Shown: positions 1-11,143, counted from the first letter of the stretch. The stretch is DNA of 64,000 nucleotides from Tumebacillus_A lipolyticus (GCF_042682745.1 NZ_JBHUIO010000011.1:558001-622000); one strand, 5' to 3'. The notes: generated by a model not told the origin, from the sequence alone. Numbers and translations are program-made.

Positions 1-2217
1 ATCATTTTCATACTTCCCCTTTTGTTTAGTTAAAGCTGTAATTTGCTTGCCAAGTTCACTGAGATCATTCTTCCACTTCTCATATTCCTCCTTCAGACGA
101 ATAACCTCTTTAATATCTAAGTTACTCAATTCCGCTTTTTTTGTGGTCAGATCTGCCCGTTTCTTTTGAATCTCTAAAGGAAGATTCAGATGGTCGGCTA
201 TTTTGTGATACTGAGATTTCTTGTCCGCTACTCGTAGAACCCACTTTGTCAACCTCACTTTTCGTTGGGTTGCTTGCTCAATCTTTTGCGAATTCTCGTT
301 GAGCTCGTTGCGCTTGATCTCAAGTAATCGAACAATAGCCTGTGCTCCAATGAATGGAACTTCGTATACTTTTTTAGGAATTTGTCGGGCAACAAGGTTA
401 TGATAGGACATACACGATTCTGTGATTGCAACACGGTGGTTGCGCAAGTCCTGCTCGTTCTTGGCCTTCATGACTTGTCCTAACAAGTGATCAATACGCG
501 CACGAATAACAGGATTGTCTGCACTTAACTCTTGAGCTAATGAGCCTGCTGAGAATTGCCCTAAATACTTCTGCTCTTTTTGAGTATCAACGAGCCCAAC
601 TCCCTCAAGCTGATGTCTCCACTTTTCCTTTTCGTAAATAGACAATGCTTCAGCGAACACTTGCGGCTCGACCAACAAATCAAATCGTTGAGTGTTCAGA
701 TAGCCCTCAAGTGCATTGCGCCACCTTTCTTCAACAACTTCCATTTCTTCACACAGAATCCAAACGGATGACCGCTCTTGTAACTGTTGTTGCAATACCA
801 ATCTCAAGCGTTCAACAGAAGGAGGGTATGGGCGTTTCTTATTCTCAAGATTTTTCACTTCAACTTCTAACTCAGTTTTTTTCCGTTGTAATTCTGATAT
901 ATTGTCTTCAATTCTCCCCAATGATTTGGTGAAGCGCAAATGCAAACCTGAAAGGAATTCTCCGATCTCAGTCAGTTTCTGACTTGAATGTTCAAGATCC
1001 GTTTCAATCCAAGTGGGACTTTCAGGTTCCTCTAATAGTTCAGCTAAGCAATCGGTTGCTCCCCAAAGATAATCAATCTCCTCATCTGTCCAAACGTTCG
1101 TATCAATCTCGCTTTCTGCCAAGTCTTCCAGCAGTCGACGTTCTTCGATGATTCGGTCTTGTAGTGTCTGGAATAGGCGCGTTTCAACGTTTATTTCTTC
1201 CGCAAGTTTTTTTATCGCGTTTTTTAACTCCTCTTGCTTTTTATGATGTTCGTGGCTCTGCCATGCTTGGTATGCTTCATTTGTTTTTTGTTGAGCATTA
1301 TCCTGATCACTTTGTGCCCTTTGTACCTGCTCGTCGATCAATTCAAGATCCTTTTGGAGAGACTCTACGATTGATTCAAGCTGATTACGGTTCTCAACTT
1401 GTTCCTGGTGTTTAAGAGATCGGATGACATATTCTTGAACAGCAATCGTATCCTTTAGTTTTTGATACTGATCAAATTCATCATGAATTTGTTGCAGCAT
1501 CCCCTGCCGAATTTGAAGGTCTTCAAGTTCGCGTTGATAGCGTTCATGAATTCGGAAGTTCTCTTTCATAACATCCAGTTGCAACTCTTTTTTATCCAAG
1601 ATGTAGTCATATACAAAATTACGGACATTATTAATTGGCTTGAAAGATAATGCCTTGGTGAACACAGAGAAAAATCGGTCAGGCACTTGTCCCATTTTGT
1701 GCAAGAGCATCTTCTGATATGTCCCTTTGTGATGCTCAAATTTTGCAGATTTGTACCTTCCAACGCAAAATCGTCTAAACTCATCACGATTTCTCAAGTG
1801 TCCCGGCTCGTTCACCACATTCAAATCATCTACTCCTACATCTTGGATAATGAAGTAATACTCGTCCCATTTATCGTCCCGATACACATCAATCACAACA
1901 CCAACAACAAACCTTTCTTTCTTCCTAGCATCCTCAAATTCAGCTGCAATATAGGTTGAAAAATCACCATCTCGAACATAAGTCTGTTCATTCGTTCCTT
2001 TTTTCCCCCGTAAATAGCTGATCAATGAACGTGTTGCATCCTCATGGGCAGCTGGGTTGAACTTAATTTGGCGTTGGTCAGCAACGACTAGAACCTGCAA
2101 AGCATCGATGATCGTTGACTTACCGGCAGCGTTACGTCCAGAGATCAAAGTCTGCCTACCAAATTCGAGTGTTTCATCTTGAAAGTAATGCCAATTAATC
2201 AATCTTAGCTTCTTCAT
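1..2217 (-). CDS. jetC: Wadjet JetC-like SMC-type ATPase (partial, C-terminus outside window)
   Basis: An open frame of 739 codons runs from an ATG at 2217 to the left edge with no stop. It encodes the SMC/MukB-like motor subunit expected of a Wadjet system, where JetABC extrudes circular plasmid DNA and JetD cuts it. The N-terminus carries a Walker A motif, GRNAAGKST, at residues 27-35. From about residue 230 there are long heptad-like charged stretches. A globular hinge-like segment follows (around 450-620, including ALEGYLNTQRFDLLV), then coiled coil resumes up to the window edge. Walker B and the signature motif would lie in the missing C-terminal part. The start overlaps the end of jetB by about 23 bp, so the genes are translationally linked. 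jetD is expected just beyond the left edge. SbcC-like repair ATPase is the alternative, but the jetA and jetB neighbours argue for Wadjet. Confidence 0.85.
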   Translation of the reverse strand, partial: MKKLRLINWHYFQDETLEFGRQTLISGRNAAGKSTIIDALQVLVVADQRQIKFNPAAHEDATRSLISYLRGKKGTNEQTYVRDGDFSTYIAAEFEDARKKERFVVGVVIDVYRDDKWDEYYFIIQDVGVDDLNVVNEPGHLRNRDEFRRFCVGRYKSAKFEHHKGTYQKMLLHKMGQVPDRFFSVFTKALSFKPINNVRNFVYDYILDKKELQLDVMKENFRIHERYQRELEDLQIRQGMLQQIHDEFDQYQKLKDTIAVQEYVIRSLKHQEQVENRNQLESIVESLQKDLELIDEQVQRAQSDQDNAQQKTNEAYQAWQSHEHHKKQEELKNAIKKLAEEINVETRLFQTLQDRIIEERRLLEDLAESEIDTNVWTDEEIDYLWGATDCLAELLEEPESPTWIETDLEHSSQKLTEIGEFLSGLHLRFTKSLGRIEDNISELQRKKTELEVEVKNLENKKRPYPPSVERLRLVLQQQLQERSSVWILCEEMEVVEERWRNALEGYLNTQRFDLLVEPQVFAEALSIYEKEKWRHQLEGVGLVDTQKEQKYLGQFSAGSLAQELSADNPVIRARIDHLLGQVMKAKNEQDLRNHRVAITESCMSYHNLVARQIPKKVYEVPFIGAQAIVRLLEIKRNELNENSQKIEQATQRKVRLTKWVLRVADKKSQYHKIADHLNLPLEIQKKRADLTTKKAELSNLDIKEVIRLKEEYEKWKNDLSELGKQITALTKQKGKYEND

Positions 2218-2797
2218 CCACTTCATCAAGCGTCTCCCCCTCTTCAAAATTGTATCTTTTGAGCATCTCTTCCACTGTTGAAAGTTGTTTATTATCAATA
2301 GCATGCAACAGTGTATGAAACAAATGGAATTTACTGTCGTCTGACGTTACATCTGTGCTCAATGAATCAATCAGCTGGTATCTCTTGAACATTGAAACCA
2401 TCTGTTTTAGTAGGGTCTGCTTTACAAATGGGAGACGGAAAGTTTCATACTTGCTTCGAATGTCATGCAACGTAATCAGAGGATGATCACTTAACGAAAG
2501 ACTTTGCCGTTTTTCCTGATAGAGCAAGCGCAGCACTAATAAAAAGATACTCTCGTCACGCTTCAAGTGTCGTCGATGATCTGCTTTTGGGGATATAACA
2601 GCAATGCACTCGTTACGATCATCCAACACGAAGTTCCATCCTAGAAATTTAAAGTAGCTTTCGAGTGCATCCTTATGCCGCTTAGCTAACAGATACTTGT
2701 CTCGGTCGACCTCTTTTCGTAAAAAATTTACACCAAGAAGTTGGTTAATCAGTTCCTTGATTTTCTCCTGTTCTAAATCACTGAGCCCATGAAACAT
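2195..2797 (-). CDS. jetB: Wadjet JetB-like protein (DUF6063-type)
   Basis: A 200-residue cytoplasmic protein between JetA and JetC genes; by position and size it is the MukE-like kleisin-interacting winged-helix subunit of the Wadjet SMC complex. Its middle holds a charged segment (HRRHLKRDESIFLLVLRLLY) typical of the JetB/MukE-type partner proteins. I chose the ATG at 2797 because a GAGG lies 5 nt upstream, with GGGGAG a little further; upstream in-frame ATGs at 2818 and 2860 overlap jetA and lack good ribosome sites. It overlaps jetC downstream. I recall the family as DUF6063, associated with type III Wadjet; that subtype assignment is from memory and should be confirmed with a profile search. 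Confidence 0.75.
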   Translation of the reverse strand: MFHGLSDLEQEKIKELINQLLGVNFLRKEVDRDKYLLAKRHKDALESYFKFLGWNFVLDDRNECIAVISPKADHRRHLKRDESIFLLVLRLLYQEKRQSLSLSDHPLITLHDIRSKYETFRLPFVKQTLLKQMVSMFKRYQLIDSLSTDVTSDDSKFHLFHTLLHAIDNKQLSTVEEMLKRYNFEEGETLDEVDEEAKID

Positions 2798-2804
2798 TTG
2801 CGCC

Positions 2805-4238
2805 TCACTCCCCGCCATTGCTATGAACAATCTGCCGATCATAAAAACGATAATTTCCAACTACGAGGATTCGGTCATCAGCACTTCGTTCCAGTCGAAA
2901 ACCAACCGTTTCATCATAGCCATACAGGTACGTAAAAGCCAGGAGTAAGAACTCTTCCAGCGTAGATGGAGCCAGTTCTTCTAATCTCATCTGCTTTCGA
3001 TTTCCTAATTTGCTAAAGACGTATTTTTGGACTTTTTCCCGTGTGATTGTCTTTTCTAAGCGAGCCAAGTTTTCTTCTCTAATTTTCTTTCTTAACTCAT
3101 CAGACAACGGGACAACGACATACTCGTCAGGACTATGAGGGGCTCGCTTGGTTCGGGGGGTCAGCAAAGACTGCTCGGATATGAAATTTAGTTCTATCAA
3201 GCGAAAAAGAGATTGGGGTACATTGAATGAGGTATCCTCTTGTATTTGCTCAGAAATCCACTGTAGATAGTTGCTTAGCTGTTGATCGATTCCGTGGCTG
3301 TGCTGACCTAAATAACGTGCACGTTCGAACGACGCTCTTAGGAATTGATTATGGCGTAGGTCGATCTGATAAAACATTTCATCGAGCCCGCTATATACTT
3401 CTTCTATATTCAGCAATGCCCCCCGAATGACGCGCTCCGCCTCTTCCCGTGTTTGATACAGTTCGCTTTTCAAACCATCTGTGATTGTATCTTCGATTCG
3501 ATCTCGATCAAGTAGCCATTTCTGGACATTATCCAGAATCCTACTTCGATATCTTGCTACATGATCAGAGGTTTTAAGGCGATGATAGCTCATATCGACC
3601 ACCTTCGTTTTATACTCTGAGAAGTGATGTTCTAATACGTCTTGAATCGTCTCTTTACTGAGTACTTGCTCCATGTGATGTTTCATGTTATTGATCAGAA
3701 CTCGAAGCTCATCCAAAAGGCTCATGGTCATCTTCTCTGCTTCCAATAACGCCACACACGGGCGCACACTCGCTTCCTCCCCAGCCAATAATTGATAGGT
3801 TGAAAATGTGAATCGTTGATACTCGATCGTCTTACCCTCGCACAAATCTTTCAATACAGCCAAGATACGACTAGAATAGTGAGGAAGGACGATATACTGT
3901 TGGAACTGATCTCGTGATTCAACATCAATCCATTCTTGTTCTCGCAGCCTTCTCAACAGTGCATTTGCCTTAAACCGAGAGAGCTCTTCTGAGGTACTGC
4001 TTTCGTGCTGCGAACGAAGTGATGGTTGATCCTCTTCCTCATCCTCGTATGCTAAACCTAGTAGCTCCTGCGTTTCAATCAGCTCTTGCAAAAGGTCCCT
4101 CATGGTTTCATACTGAATGCCAAAACGATTTTTTTGATATTCCTCATACAGCAGAAGAAGAGCCTCAGCGTATAAGTATTTGTTTTTCCTCGAAAGCAGT
4201 GAAAAGAAATTTTCAGGTACGACTTCGAACAGCCTCAT
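2805..4238 (-). CDS. jetA: Wadjet anti-plasmid system protein JetA family
   Basis: A 477-residue protein, first gene of the operon, with the length and N-terminal style (MRLFEVVPENFFSLLSRKNK) of the JetA family, the kleisin-like MukF counterpart of the Wadjet complex. It is mostly alpha-helical and charged, with predicted coiled-coil stretches around residues 150-330 and a winged-helix-like C-terminal part. A clear ribosome site (AAAGGTGG, 7 nt spacing) precedes the ATG. The next gene starts within about 10 bp of its stop. Codon use and base composition are more AT-rich than the genes from 4.7 kb onward, as is common for mobile defence genes. Family recognition is strong; the type III label is from memory. 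Confidence 0.8.
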   Translation of the reverse strand: MRLFEVVPENFFSLLSRKNKYLYAEALLLLYEEYQKNRFGIQYETMRDLLQELIETQELLGLAYEDEEEDQPSLRSQHESSTSEELSRFKANALLRRLREQEWIDVESRDQFQQYIVLPHYSSRILAVLKDLCEGKTIEYQRFTFSTYQLLAGEEASVRPCVALLEAEKMTMSLLDELRVLINNMKHHMEQVLSKETIQDVLEHHFSEYKTKVVDMSYHRLKTSDHVARYRSRILDNVQKWLLDRDRIEDTITDGLKSELYQTREEAERVIRGALLNIEEVYSGLDEMFYQIDLRHNQFLRASFERARYLGQHSHGIDQQLSNYLQWISEQIQEDTSFNVPQSLFRLIELNFISEQSLLTPRTKRAPHSPDEYVVVPLSDELRKKIREENLARLEKTITREKVQKYVFSKLGNRKQMRLEELAPSTLEEFLLLAFTYLYGYDETVGFRLERSADDRILVVGNYRFYDRQIVHSNGGE

Positions 4239-4283
4239 AAAAAGTCCACCTTTGATTTGATTTTATCAGCCGTAATCGTGAAC

Positions 4284-4312
4284 AGGCGAAGTGATGTGTA
4301 AACACTTCGCCT
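4284..4312. other. 10-bp stem hairpin between the cysteine-rich ORF and jetA
   Basis: A perfect inverted repeat AGGCGAAGTG (4284-4293) / CACTTCGCCT (4303-4312) with a 9-nt loop lies 46 bp upstream of the jetA start. Neither side is followed by a T-run, so it is not a standard terminator; an operator or an mRNA processing or attenuation structure is possible. Confidence 0.55.
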
Positions 4313-4327
4313 TAGATCCAATACTTG

Positions 4328-4510
4328 TTAATAAATCAGTAAGAACGATCTAAGTAAACGAAGCAAAATCATGATGGCACGATTTAGAACATGCGTTGTA
4401 CGTTGTTGACCACTATTAGGACTATTTCCTACTGTGCATTTGCAGCAACATACCGCTTGAAGATTGACTGTAATTAGAATACGTTCAACTGATTTATTCT
4501 TTGCATCCAT
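4328..4510 (-). CDS. Small cysteine-rich protein, unknown function
   Basis: A 60-codon frame with a textbook ribosome site (AAAGGAGGT, 7 nt before the ATG at 4510). The product starts MDAKNKSVERILITVNLQ, has a tight cysteine cluster VCCCKCT at residues 20-26, a polar Gly/Ser/Asn/Gln linker, and a basic, Leu/Ile-rich helical tail (IMILLRLLRSFLLIY) that could be membrane-active. It lies just upstream of, and co-directional with, jetA, separated by a hairpin. I do not recognise a family. A ribosomally made peptide precursor, a small toxin, or a metal-binding peptide are all possible; no modification enzyme is visible next to it. Confidence 0.55.
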   Translation of the reverse strand: MDAKNKSVERILITVNLQAVCCCKCTVGNSPNSGQQRTTHVLNRAIMILLRLLRSFLLIY

Positions 4511-4599
4511 TGAAATACCTCCTTTCATCACATAGTATGAATTTCGCACAGAAAAGGTTAGCGAAGTTACTGCAAGAAAAAACTAATTGGACACAAAGA

Positions 4600-4623
4600 G
4601 ACCATAGCCAAATAGCTATGGTC
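4600..4623. terminator. Hairpin GACCATAGC/GCTATGGTC
   Basis: Perfect 9-bp stem with a 6-nt loop in the gap between the DUF309 gene and the small cysteine-rich gene. It could end transcription from the DUF309 gene (minus strand); the flanking T-richness is weak. Confidence 0.4.
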
Positions 4624-4688
4624 AATTCTTTAGGTATAACCATGTCACCATCTATTCATCACCTGTTGCCACTGCAAAAAAGCGCATG

Positions 4689-5072
4689 TTACTCCGCATC
4701 CTCCACGGTCGACAGCACCAGATAGTCCAACCCGTGCTCCCGAAACGTTCCCGCCTCGATATACGCCTCCTCGGGCAGCCGATTCAGCTGTGCGGTAAAC
4801 TCGTCGCGCAGCTTGGCGACGTCGATCCCTTGATACTGAGGCGGCAGGGCGGCCAGCACGCCAAAGCAAAACCCGTACAGCTTGCGAAACCCGTTCATAT
4901 ATCCTTGATTCAGCTTGAACTGCGCGGTCGCCACCTGCACCATCGCCTTATAGAACGACTTGAGCGGCTCCTGCGCTTCCGCCTTCCACGCCTCTTCGAA
5001 CAGCTCATGGCATTCGAAAAAATCGCGCGTCTCGTTAAAGTGCCGCACATATTCCTTGGTGATCTCGTTCAT
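4689..5072 (-). CDS. DUF309 domain-containing protein
   Basis: A 127-residue protein carrying the hallmark of DUF309: residues HELFEEAWK near position 22-30 within an all-helical fold, followed by a second helix with FYKAMVQVATAQFKL. The family is widespread in Firmicutes and cyanobacteria; its biochemical role is not established. The ribosome site AAAGGAGGG precedes the ATG. It is divergent from the small gene at 5132, with a 59-bp shared promoter region. Monocistronic as far as visible. Confidence 0.85.
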   Translation of the reverse strand: MNEITKEYVRHFNETRDFFECHELFEEAWKAEAQEPLKSFYKAMVQVATAQFKLNQGYMNGFRKLYGFCFGVLAALPPQYQGIDVAKLRDEFTAQLNRLPEEAYIEAGTFREHGLDYLVLSTVEDAE

Positions 5073-5131
5073 AAGTCGGCCCTCCTTTGCCCATACTATC
5101 CTCTATCTGCTAAAACGAGAGGTGTTCGATC

Positions 5132-5392
5132 ATGCGGCTCGCCGTCGTCCACAACTATCTGCGCGAAACAGAAAACGGCAACGTGCTCACCCTCTATCTA
5201 TCGAAAAACTCCGATGTGGAAATTGCCGAAGAGCTGGGCCGGATGGAAAACCCGCTCGACGACCGCTATCTGTATGCCTATATCAAGCGCAACTTTCCTG
5301 ACACGCCGATCAACCTCGTGCAGATCGTGGGGAGCGATCATCAAATCAGAACGCTGTCCTACATGAGCATCCTCGCCGGCGTCAGGCCATAG
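5132..5392 (+). CDS. Hypothetical protein, 86 aa
   Basis: Short cytoplasmic protein with a good ribosome site (GAGAGGTG, 7 nt) and no signal peptide or membrane segment. Sequence MRLAVVHNYLRETENG with alternating hydrophobic residues suggests a small alpha/beta fold. Followed within 40 bp by a strong inverted repeat that can terminate it. I do not recognise the family. Confidence 0.65.
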   Translation: MRLAVVHNYLRETENGNVLTLYLSKNSDVEIAEELGRMENPLDDRYLYAYIKRNFPDTPINLVQIVGSDHQIRTLSYMSILAGVRP

Positions 5393-5427
5393 CGCGCTTC
5401 GCTTCGTCCGTTTTCGATTCTATTATA

Positions 5428-5466
5428 GCAAAAGGGAAGGAGGCTCATGACCCCCTTCCCTTTTGC
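5428..5466. terminator. Bidirectional terminator between convergent small genes
   Basis: Perfect 13-bp stem GCAAAAGGGAAGG / CCTTCCCTTTTGC with a 13-nt loop, sitting between the ends of two convergent genes (5132-5392 plus; 5496-5714 minus). Confidence 0.65.
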
Positions 5467-5495
5467 TTCACCAGTTTCCCTCTCCGTTTTTCGAT

Positions 5496-5714
5496 CTAAG
5501 AGACGCGCATGAGAACCTGAATCGCTTCATGGCGGCAGACGAACGCTTTTCCACCGATCCAGTAGAGGTCGAGCCCCGATGCGGCGAAGAGCTCTCGCAG
5601 CTTGCGATAGCTGATCCCGAATTCCTTGGCCAGATCGACGATCCGGGTCAGCCCGTCCATCGCCACCCCTTTCAGCCTTGCATAGAACGATTTCAGCACA
5701 TCCTCATGCGTCAT
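5496..5714 (-). CDS. Small helix-turn-helix-like hypothetical protein
   Basis: A 72-residue protein with a likely DNA-binding helix-turn-helix near residues 24-50 (RIVDLAKEFGISYRKLRELF), reminiscent of excisionase/MerR-type small domains, followed by a beta-strand pair (LYWIGGKAFVCR). Ribosome site GGAGGG, 7 nt before ATG. Monocistronic. Function unknown; a small regulator is a reasonable guess from the motif. Confidence 0.6.
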   Translation of the reverse strand: MTHEDVLKSFYARLKGVAMDGLTRIVDLAKEFGISYRKLRELFAASGLDLYWIGGKAFVCRHEAIQVLMRVS

Positions 5715-5900
5715 CTCTCATCCCTCCGCTTCAAAATTTACCTCTTTGCTCTACAGTATGCCCAAACCTATCATTTTTAGAACTGCAACCTGATAGATAA
5801 TATTCTTTTCTTTTCCAAACGCAACTTTCGTCGACTTCTGCCCGTCTGCTGAATATAGATAGAGGCGAGACATCGTGCAGGCGTGGGAGGAGGATTTTCG

Positions 5901-6173
5901 ATGCAATCATCGTGGGGGTATGGATTGTACCTGCTGCTCTACACCATCTTTTGGAGCGCACTGTCTGTCATCGCCTATCGGATCTTGGTGCTCGACGGAA
6001 TCCTGCAGGTGCAGACGGGGCACTATTTCTTCACGACCGGACTGCTGCTGCTCGTCTGCGGAGCGGTTCGCGCCCTGTCGCCAGTCGTCCGTCAGACCAA
6101 AGAGAGCTGCCCCATCGTCGGCTCCTTCTATCTGACCGGCATCCTGCTGATCTTGTACGCCAACCTCGCATAA
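5901..6173 (+). CDS. Small membrane protein, unknown function
   Basis: About 90 residues with three hydrophobic segments (near residues 8-30, 42-60 and 75-90). The ATG at 5901 is preferred over one at 5883 because GGAGGA lies 8 nt upstream of it. Ends directly at a bidirectional terminator shared with the convergent mrfA gene. No recognised family. Confidence 0.6.
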   Translation: MQSSWGYGLYLLLYTIFWSALSVIAYRILVLDGILQVQTGHYFFTTGLLLLVCGAVRALSPVVRQTKESCPIVGSFYLTGILLILYANLA

Positions 6174-6213
6174 AAAACTCCCCCGATCATCTGCAGATGA
6201 CAGGAGGAGTTTT
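6174..6213. terminator. Bidirectional terminator, small membrane gene / mrfA
   Basis: Stem AAAACTCC...GGAGTTTT with an inner palindrome around ATCTGCAGAT; A/T-rich ends on both sides allow use in both directions. Confidence 0.7.
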
Positions 6214-6242
6214 CTTCTGACTTCGATTCATCTTCTCTCGAA

Positions 6243-8498
<2,256 letters not shown>

Positions 8499-8760
8499 AC
8501 TTCATCATCCCTTCAAGAGAACAGATGTTCCGTAACTTGTGAACAGTTCGTCAAGCGTGCGGGAAAATCCTTTTGTTTCGTAGCCGATTCCAAAGATTTA
8601 CTAATAATCGACCCCGCTTGGGATACTCGGTGGTAGCGAATCGATCGCCCCCTGAGACAAAAAAGTGCTAGCCTTCACTCATGGTCTTTGTAGATATAGA
8701 AAATACACCTGGTTAGGTCGCCGTACATGGTCGACATCCCCGCAAACGATTGGGTACTTA

Positions 8761-9477
8761 CTAACTCGTCATCAGTAAATAGATTCCGGTAAAAAAGAGT
8801 ATGATGTATGTGATGATTTTGAAAACCGTCTGGTTGATCCACCTAAATAACAGTTGTCCAAGCAAGATCCCCAGCAAGAGCACAGGAAGCGCAATTCCAG
8901 CCGAGATCCAAGTCTCTTTCGTGGTACCGTCAAATAAAATTTGCATGATCAAGCTTACTGAGTAGACAAAGAGATAGTAAGCGAGAGTGGTACTGCGCAG
9001 CGTCTCCTTTTTAATCCCGACTCCTGCAAAATAAAGCAGCAAAGGAGGCCCAGGCACTCCGATACTTGTTGTTAATAGCCCTGAGAATCCTCCGGTTAGA
9101 TGATCCCTTGCCTCTGTTTGTTGAATCGTGAGTCTTAACACTAGGAGCACTGTCAAAATAAGCACAAGGCTGCCGACCACAAATTTTAGCCACTGAACAT
9201 CCACATAGAGGTAAACGAAGATACCCAGAACCAACCCGATGACACTACCTTTTACCAGTCTAGCTAAGAGAGCCGTATCGATCTCCCTTCGTATTTTATA
9301 AATCATGAAAACAGAGAGCCAGAGTGACAAGATAATATTGATTTGAATCGCCGTGTGAGCAGGGTAAATCATGAACAAAAATGGAGTACCGATAATCGAA
9401 AAGCCATATCCAGTGCTCGCTTGTAGCAACGCAGCCACAAAGACAATCAAGAGCAGCATGATCCAATCCTCCATCAT
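8761..9477 (-). CDS. TauE/SafE family sulfite/anion exporter-type permease
   Basis: About 238 residues with seven to eight hydrophobic segments in two halves. Each half has the Gly/Pro-rich motif of this family: ALLQASTGYGFSIIGTP near the start and GGFSGLLTTSIGVPGPPL in the middle. Family members move small organic or sulfur anions across the membrane; the substrate here cannot be told. The start at 9477 is favoured by a GGGGGG ribosome site at 8 nt; 9483 is an alternative. It stands alone, with a 250-bp gap before mrfA. Confidence 0.85.
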   Translation of the reverse strand: MMEDWIMLLLIVFVAALLQASTGYGFSIIGTPFLFMIYPAHTAIQINIILSLWLSVFMIYKIRREIDTALLARLVKGSVIGLVLGIFVYLYVDVQWLKFVVGSLVLILTVLLVLRLTIQQTEARDHLTGGFSGLLTTSIGVPGPPLLLYFAGVGIKKETLRSTTLAYYLFVYSVSLIMQILFDGTTKETWISAGIALPVLLLGILLGQLLFRWINQTVFKIITYIILFFTGIYLLMTS

Positions 9478-9483
9478 GCACAT

Positions 9484-9891
9484 CACCCCCCACCGATTTC
9501 CTATATCCACTAATTATATCGTACTTCACTTTAGAAGGCAGCGCGCCGTCCAGCTACGGTATGGCGATAAACTCAACAAGCATAACCGACTTTTGATAAG
9601 TACAACTGCTGAACAAGACTGTCGATCAAATCTTCAAGTTTGAGTCAATATGGTAGCGGACAATGGAGTCACCTATGTCTGATGATAAACAGAAATGACC
9701 CGCAAGAAGGTCACTTTTTTCAAAGTGTCCATCTTGCGGGTCACAGTTCAAGTTCCGCATATCAAGGAGTTTTTCCTATGTCAGCTTTACAGGGGGCACT
9801 TCGCTCAAGAAAGCTAGCCTTTCTAAGAGGGCCAGCCTTTCTACCGTTCTTTCATCCGTCGCTCGCTTGGCATTCCCCGCACGTCCGACGA
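9484..9891. other. Gene-free stretch with one long hairpin
   Basis: About 400 bp between the TauE-type permease and the end of the MFS gene. I find no convincing gene. It contains one large imperfect hairpin at 9697-9742, listed separately. Confidence 0.5.
9697..9742. terminator. Long imperfect hairpin
   Basis: Outer stem GACCCGCAAG / CTTGCGGGTC (10 bp, perfect) and inner stem GGTCACTTT / AAAGTGTCC (one mismatch), making a 46-nt structure about 150 bp downstream of the MFS gene on the minus strand. It may be its terminator, although the T-run sits in the loop rather than after the stem. Confidence 0.5.
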
Positions 9892-11040
9892 CTAAGCTCT
9901 GTTTCCACCCCGATGCCTTCTGTTCACAAAAAACAGCGTGATCAGCACGCAGACGCCGAGCCAAGAGGCGACCCCGAGCAGGCGGTAGGTGGTGAAGATG
10001 TCATACTTGTCGGCGATCACACCCCCGACCATCGTCCAGGTCATCGCGCCCAAGCCGTGCCCGACCGCCGAGTAGACGCCGATCGCCGTGAACTGAACCT
10101 CCTTCGGCGTCACCTCGCGGATGAACTGCGCCGAAGCGGGCAGATAGAGCCCGACGGAGATCCCCTGCACGAACAGCAGCCACATCACCAAGGTTGACGA
10201 CGGCTCTGTGCTGTAGAAGATCCAGCGCAGCGACGACACGGTCGCCGCCAAGATCAGCACGGGGATCATGCCATATTTGCGAATCAGCTTGCCGGCGATA
10301 AACATCAGCGGCGCCTCGCTGCCCGCTGCGATCAGGAAGGACAGGCCGACGCCCGCCACCGTTCCGCCGATCGCCGTGAAAAAGAAGCCGTACAGCGCGT
10401 TGTTCGCCTGAATCACGCCGAAGACCAAAAAGGTCGAGGACATCAGCAGCAGATAGCGCGGGATGAACACCAGCTTCCTCAGCCCCTGCAACATGTTGCC
10501 GCCCAGATGGGTCTGCTCCTGAGGCAGCCCGCGCGTGAGCAGAACGCAGGCGATCATCGCGCCCGCATAGAGATAGAAGATGACCGACAGATCGGTGCGC
10601 TCGGCGATCAGCCCCGCGCCCCAAGAGGCGACAGCAAAACCGATCGCGCCCCACAGGCGCAGCGATCCGTAATCGCCGCCGTTGCGCTGCGTGTAGGACA
10701 GCGAGATCGAGTCGAGAATCGGCACGCCGGAGGAGTGAAACAGCGCCATGCCGGCAAACAGGATCAGATAGAGCGGATACGTATCGCTAAACGTATAGAC
10801 CAGACCGATCGTCGCCGCGGCGATCAAAGTGCTGATCAGCACTTTGCGCTGCGCGTGGTAGCGATCGCAGATCATCCCCCAGATCGGCTGAAAGATGACG
10901 GTGACGACCGGGCCGACCGCCATCACCGAAGAGGCTTGCTGCTTGCTCAAGCCTTTGCTCTCCAAATAGAGCGGCAGCATCGTGTAGAGCGCGCCAAACG
11001 CGATAAAAAAGAAAAAATAATAGCTTCCGAGCAGTTTCAT
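9892..11040 (-). CDS. MFS transporter, phenylpropionate-permease-like
   Basis: A 382-residue carrier with 12 hydrophobic segments and MFS signatures: IWGMICDRYHAQRKVL after TM2 (loop 2-3 motif) and a repeat in the second half. The sequence style (PLYLESKGLSKQQASSVMAVGPVV, PILDSISLSYTQRNGGDYGSLRLWGAIGF) matches the MFS_1_like/PPP group that includes nucleoside and phenylpropionate permeases. Substrate unknown. Short AAGAG ribosome site. Divergent from the Fur-family regulator at 11144, so the two share a 100-bp promoter region; control by that regulator is possible but not shown. Confidence 0.8.
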   Translation of the reverse strand: MKLLGSYYFFFFIAFGALYTMLPLYLESKGLSKQQASSVMAVGPVVTVIFQPIWGMICDRYHAQRKVLISTLIAAATIGLVYTFSDTYPLYLILFAGMALFHSSGVPILDSISLSYTQRNGGDYGSLRLWGAIGFAVASWGAGLIAERTDLSVIFYLYAGAMIACVLLTRGLPQEQTHLGGNMLQGLRKLVFIPRYLLLMSSTFLVFGVIQANNALYGFFFTAIGGTVAGVGLSFLIAAGSEAPLMFIAGKLIRKYGMIPVLILAATVSSLRWIFYSTEPSSTLVMWLLFVQGISVGLYLPASAQFIREVTPKEVQFTAIGVYSAVGHGLGAMTWTMVGGVIADKYDIFTTYRLLGVASWLGVCVLITLFFVNRRHRGGNRA

Positions 11041-11106
11041 CTTGCTCTTGGCCGCACCTAGTGCCTGTTGGTGGAGTACCAGAATCTAACACCCTTTCTG
11101 TTGTGC

Positions 11107-11112
11107 TATAAT
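11107..11112 (+). promoter_or_regulatory. -10 element (TATAAT) of the Fur-family regulator gene
   Basis: Perfect TATAAT 32 bp upstream of the regulator's ATG. The matching -35 is weak, which fits an autoregulated promoter. Confidence 0.5.
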
Positions 11113-11143
11113 AGAGTGGAGTCGGGAAAGGAGTGTCCCTCCA

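Noticed and set aside
9640..10197. 185-codon plus-strand frame over the end of the MFS gene
   Set aside because: Antisense to a clear transporter gene and starts inside a hairpin; Arg/Asp/His-rich shadow composition.
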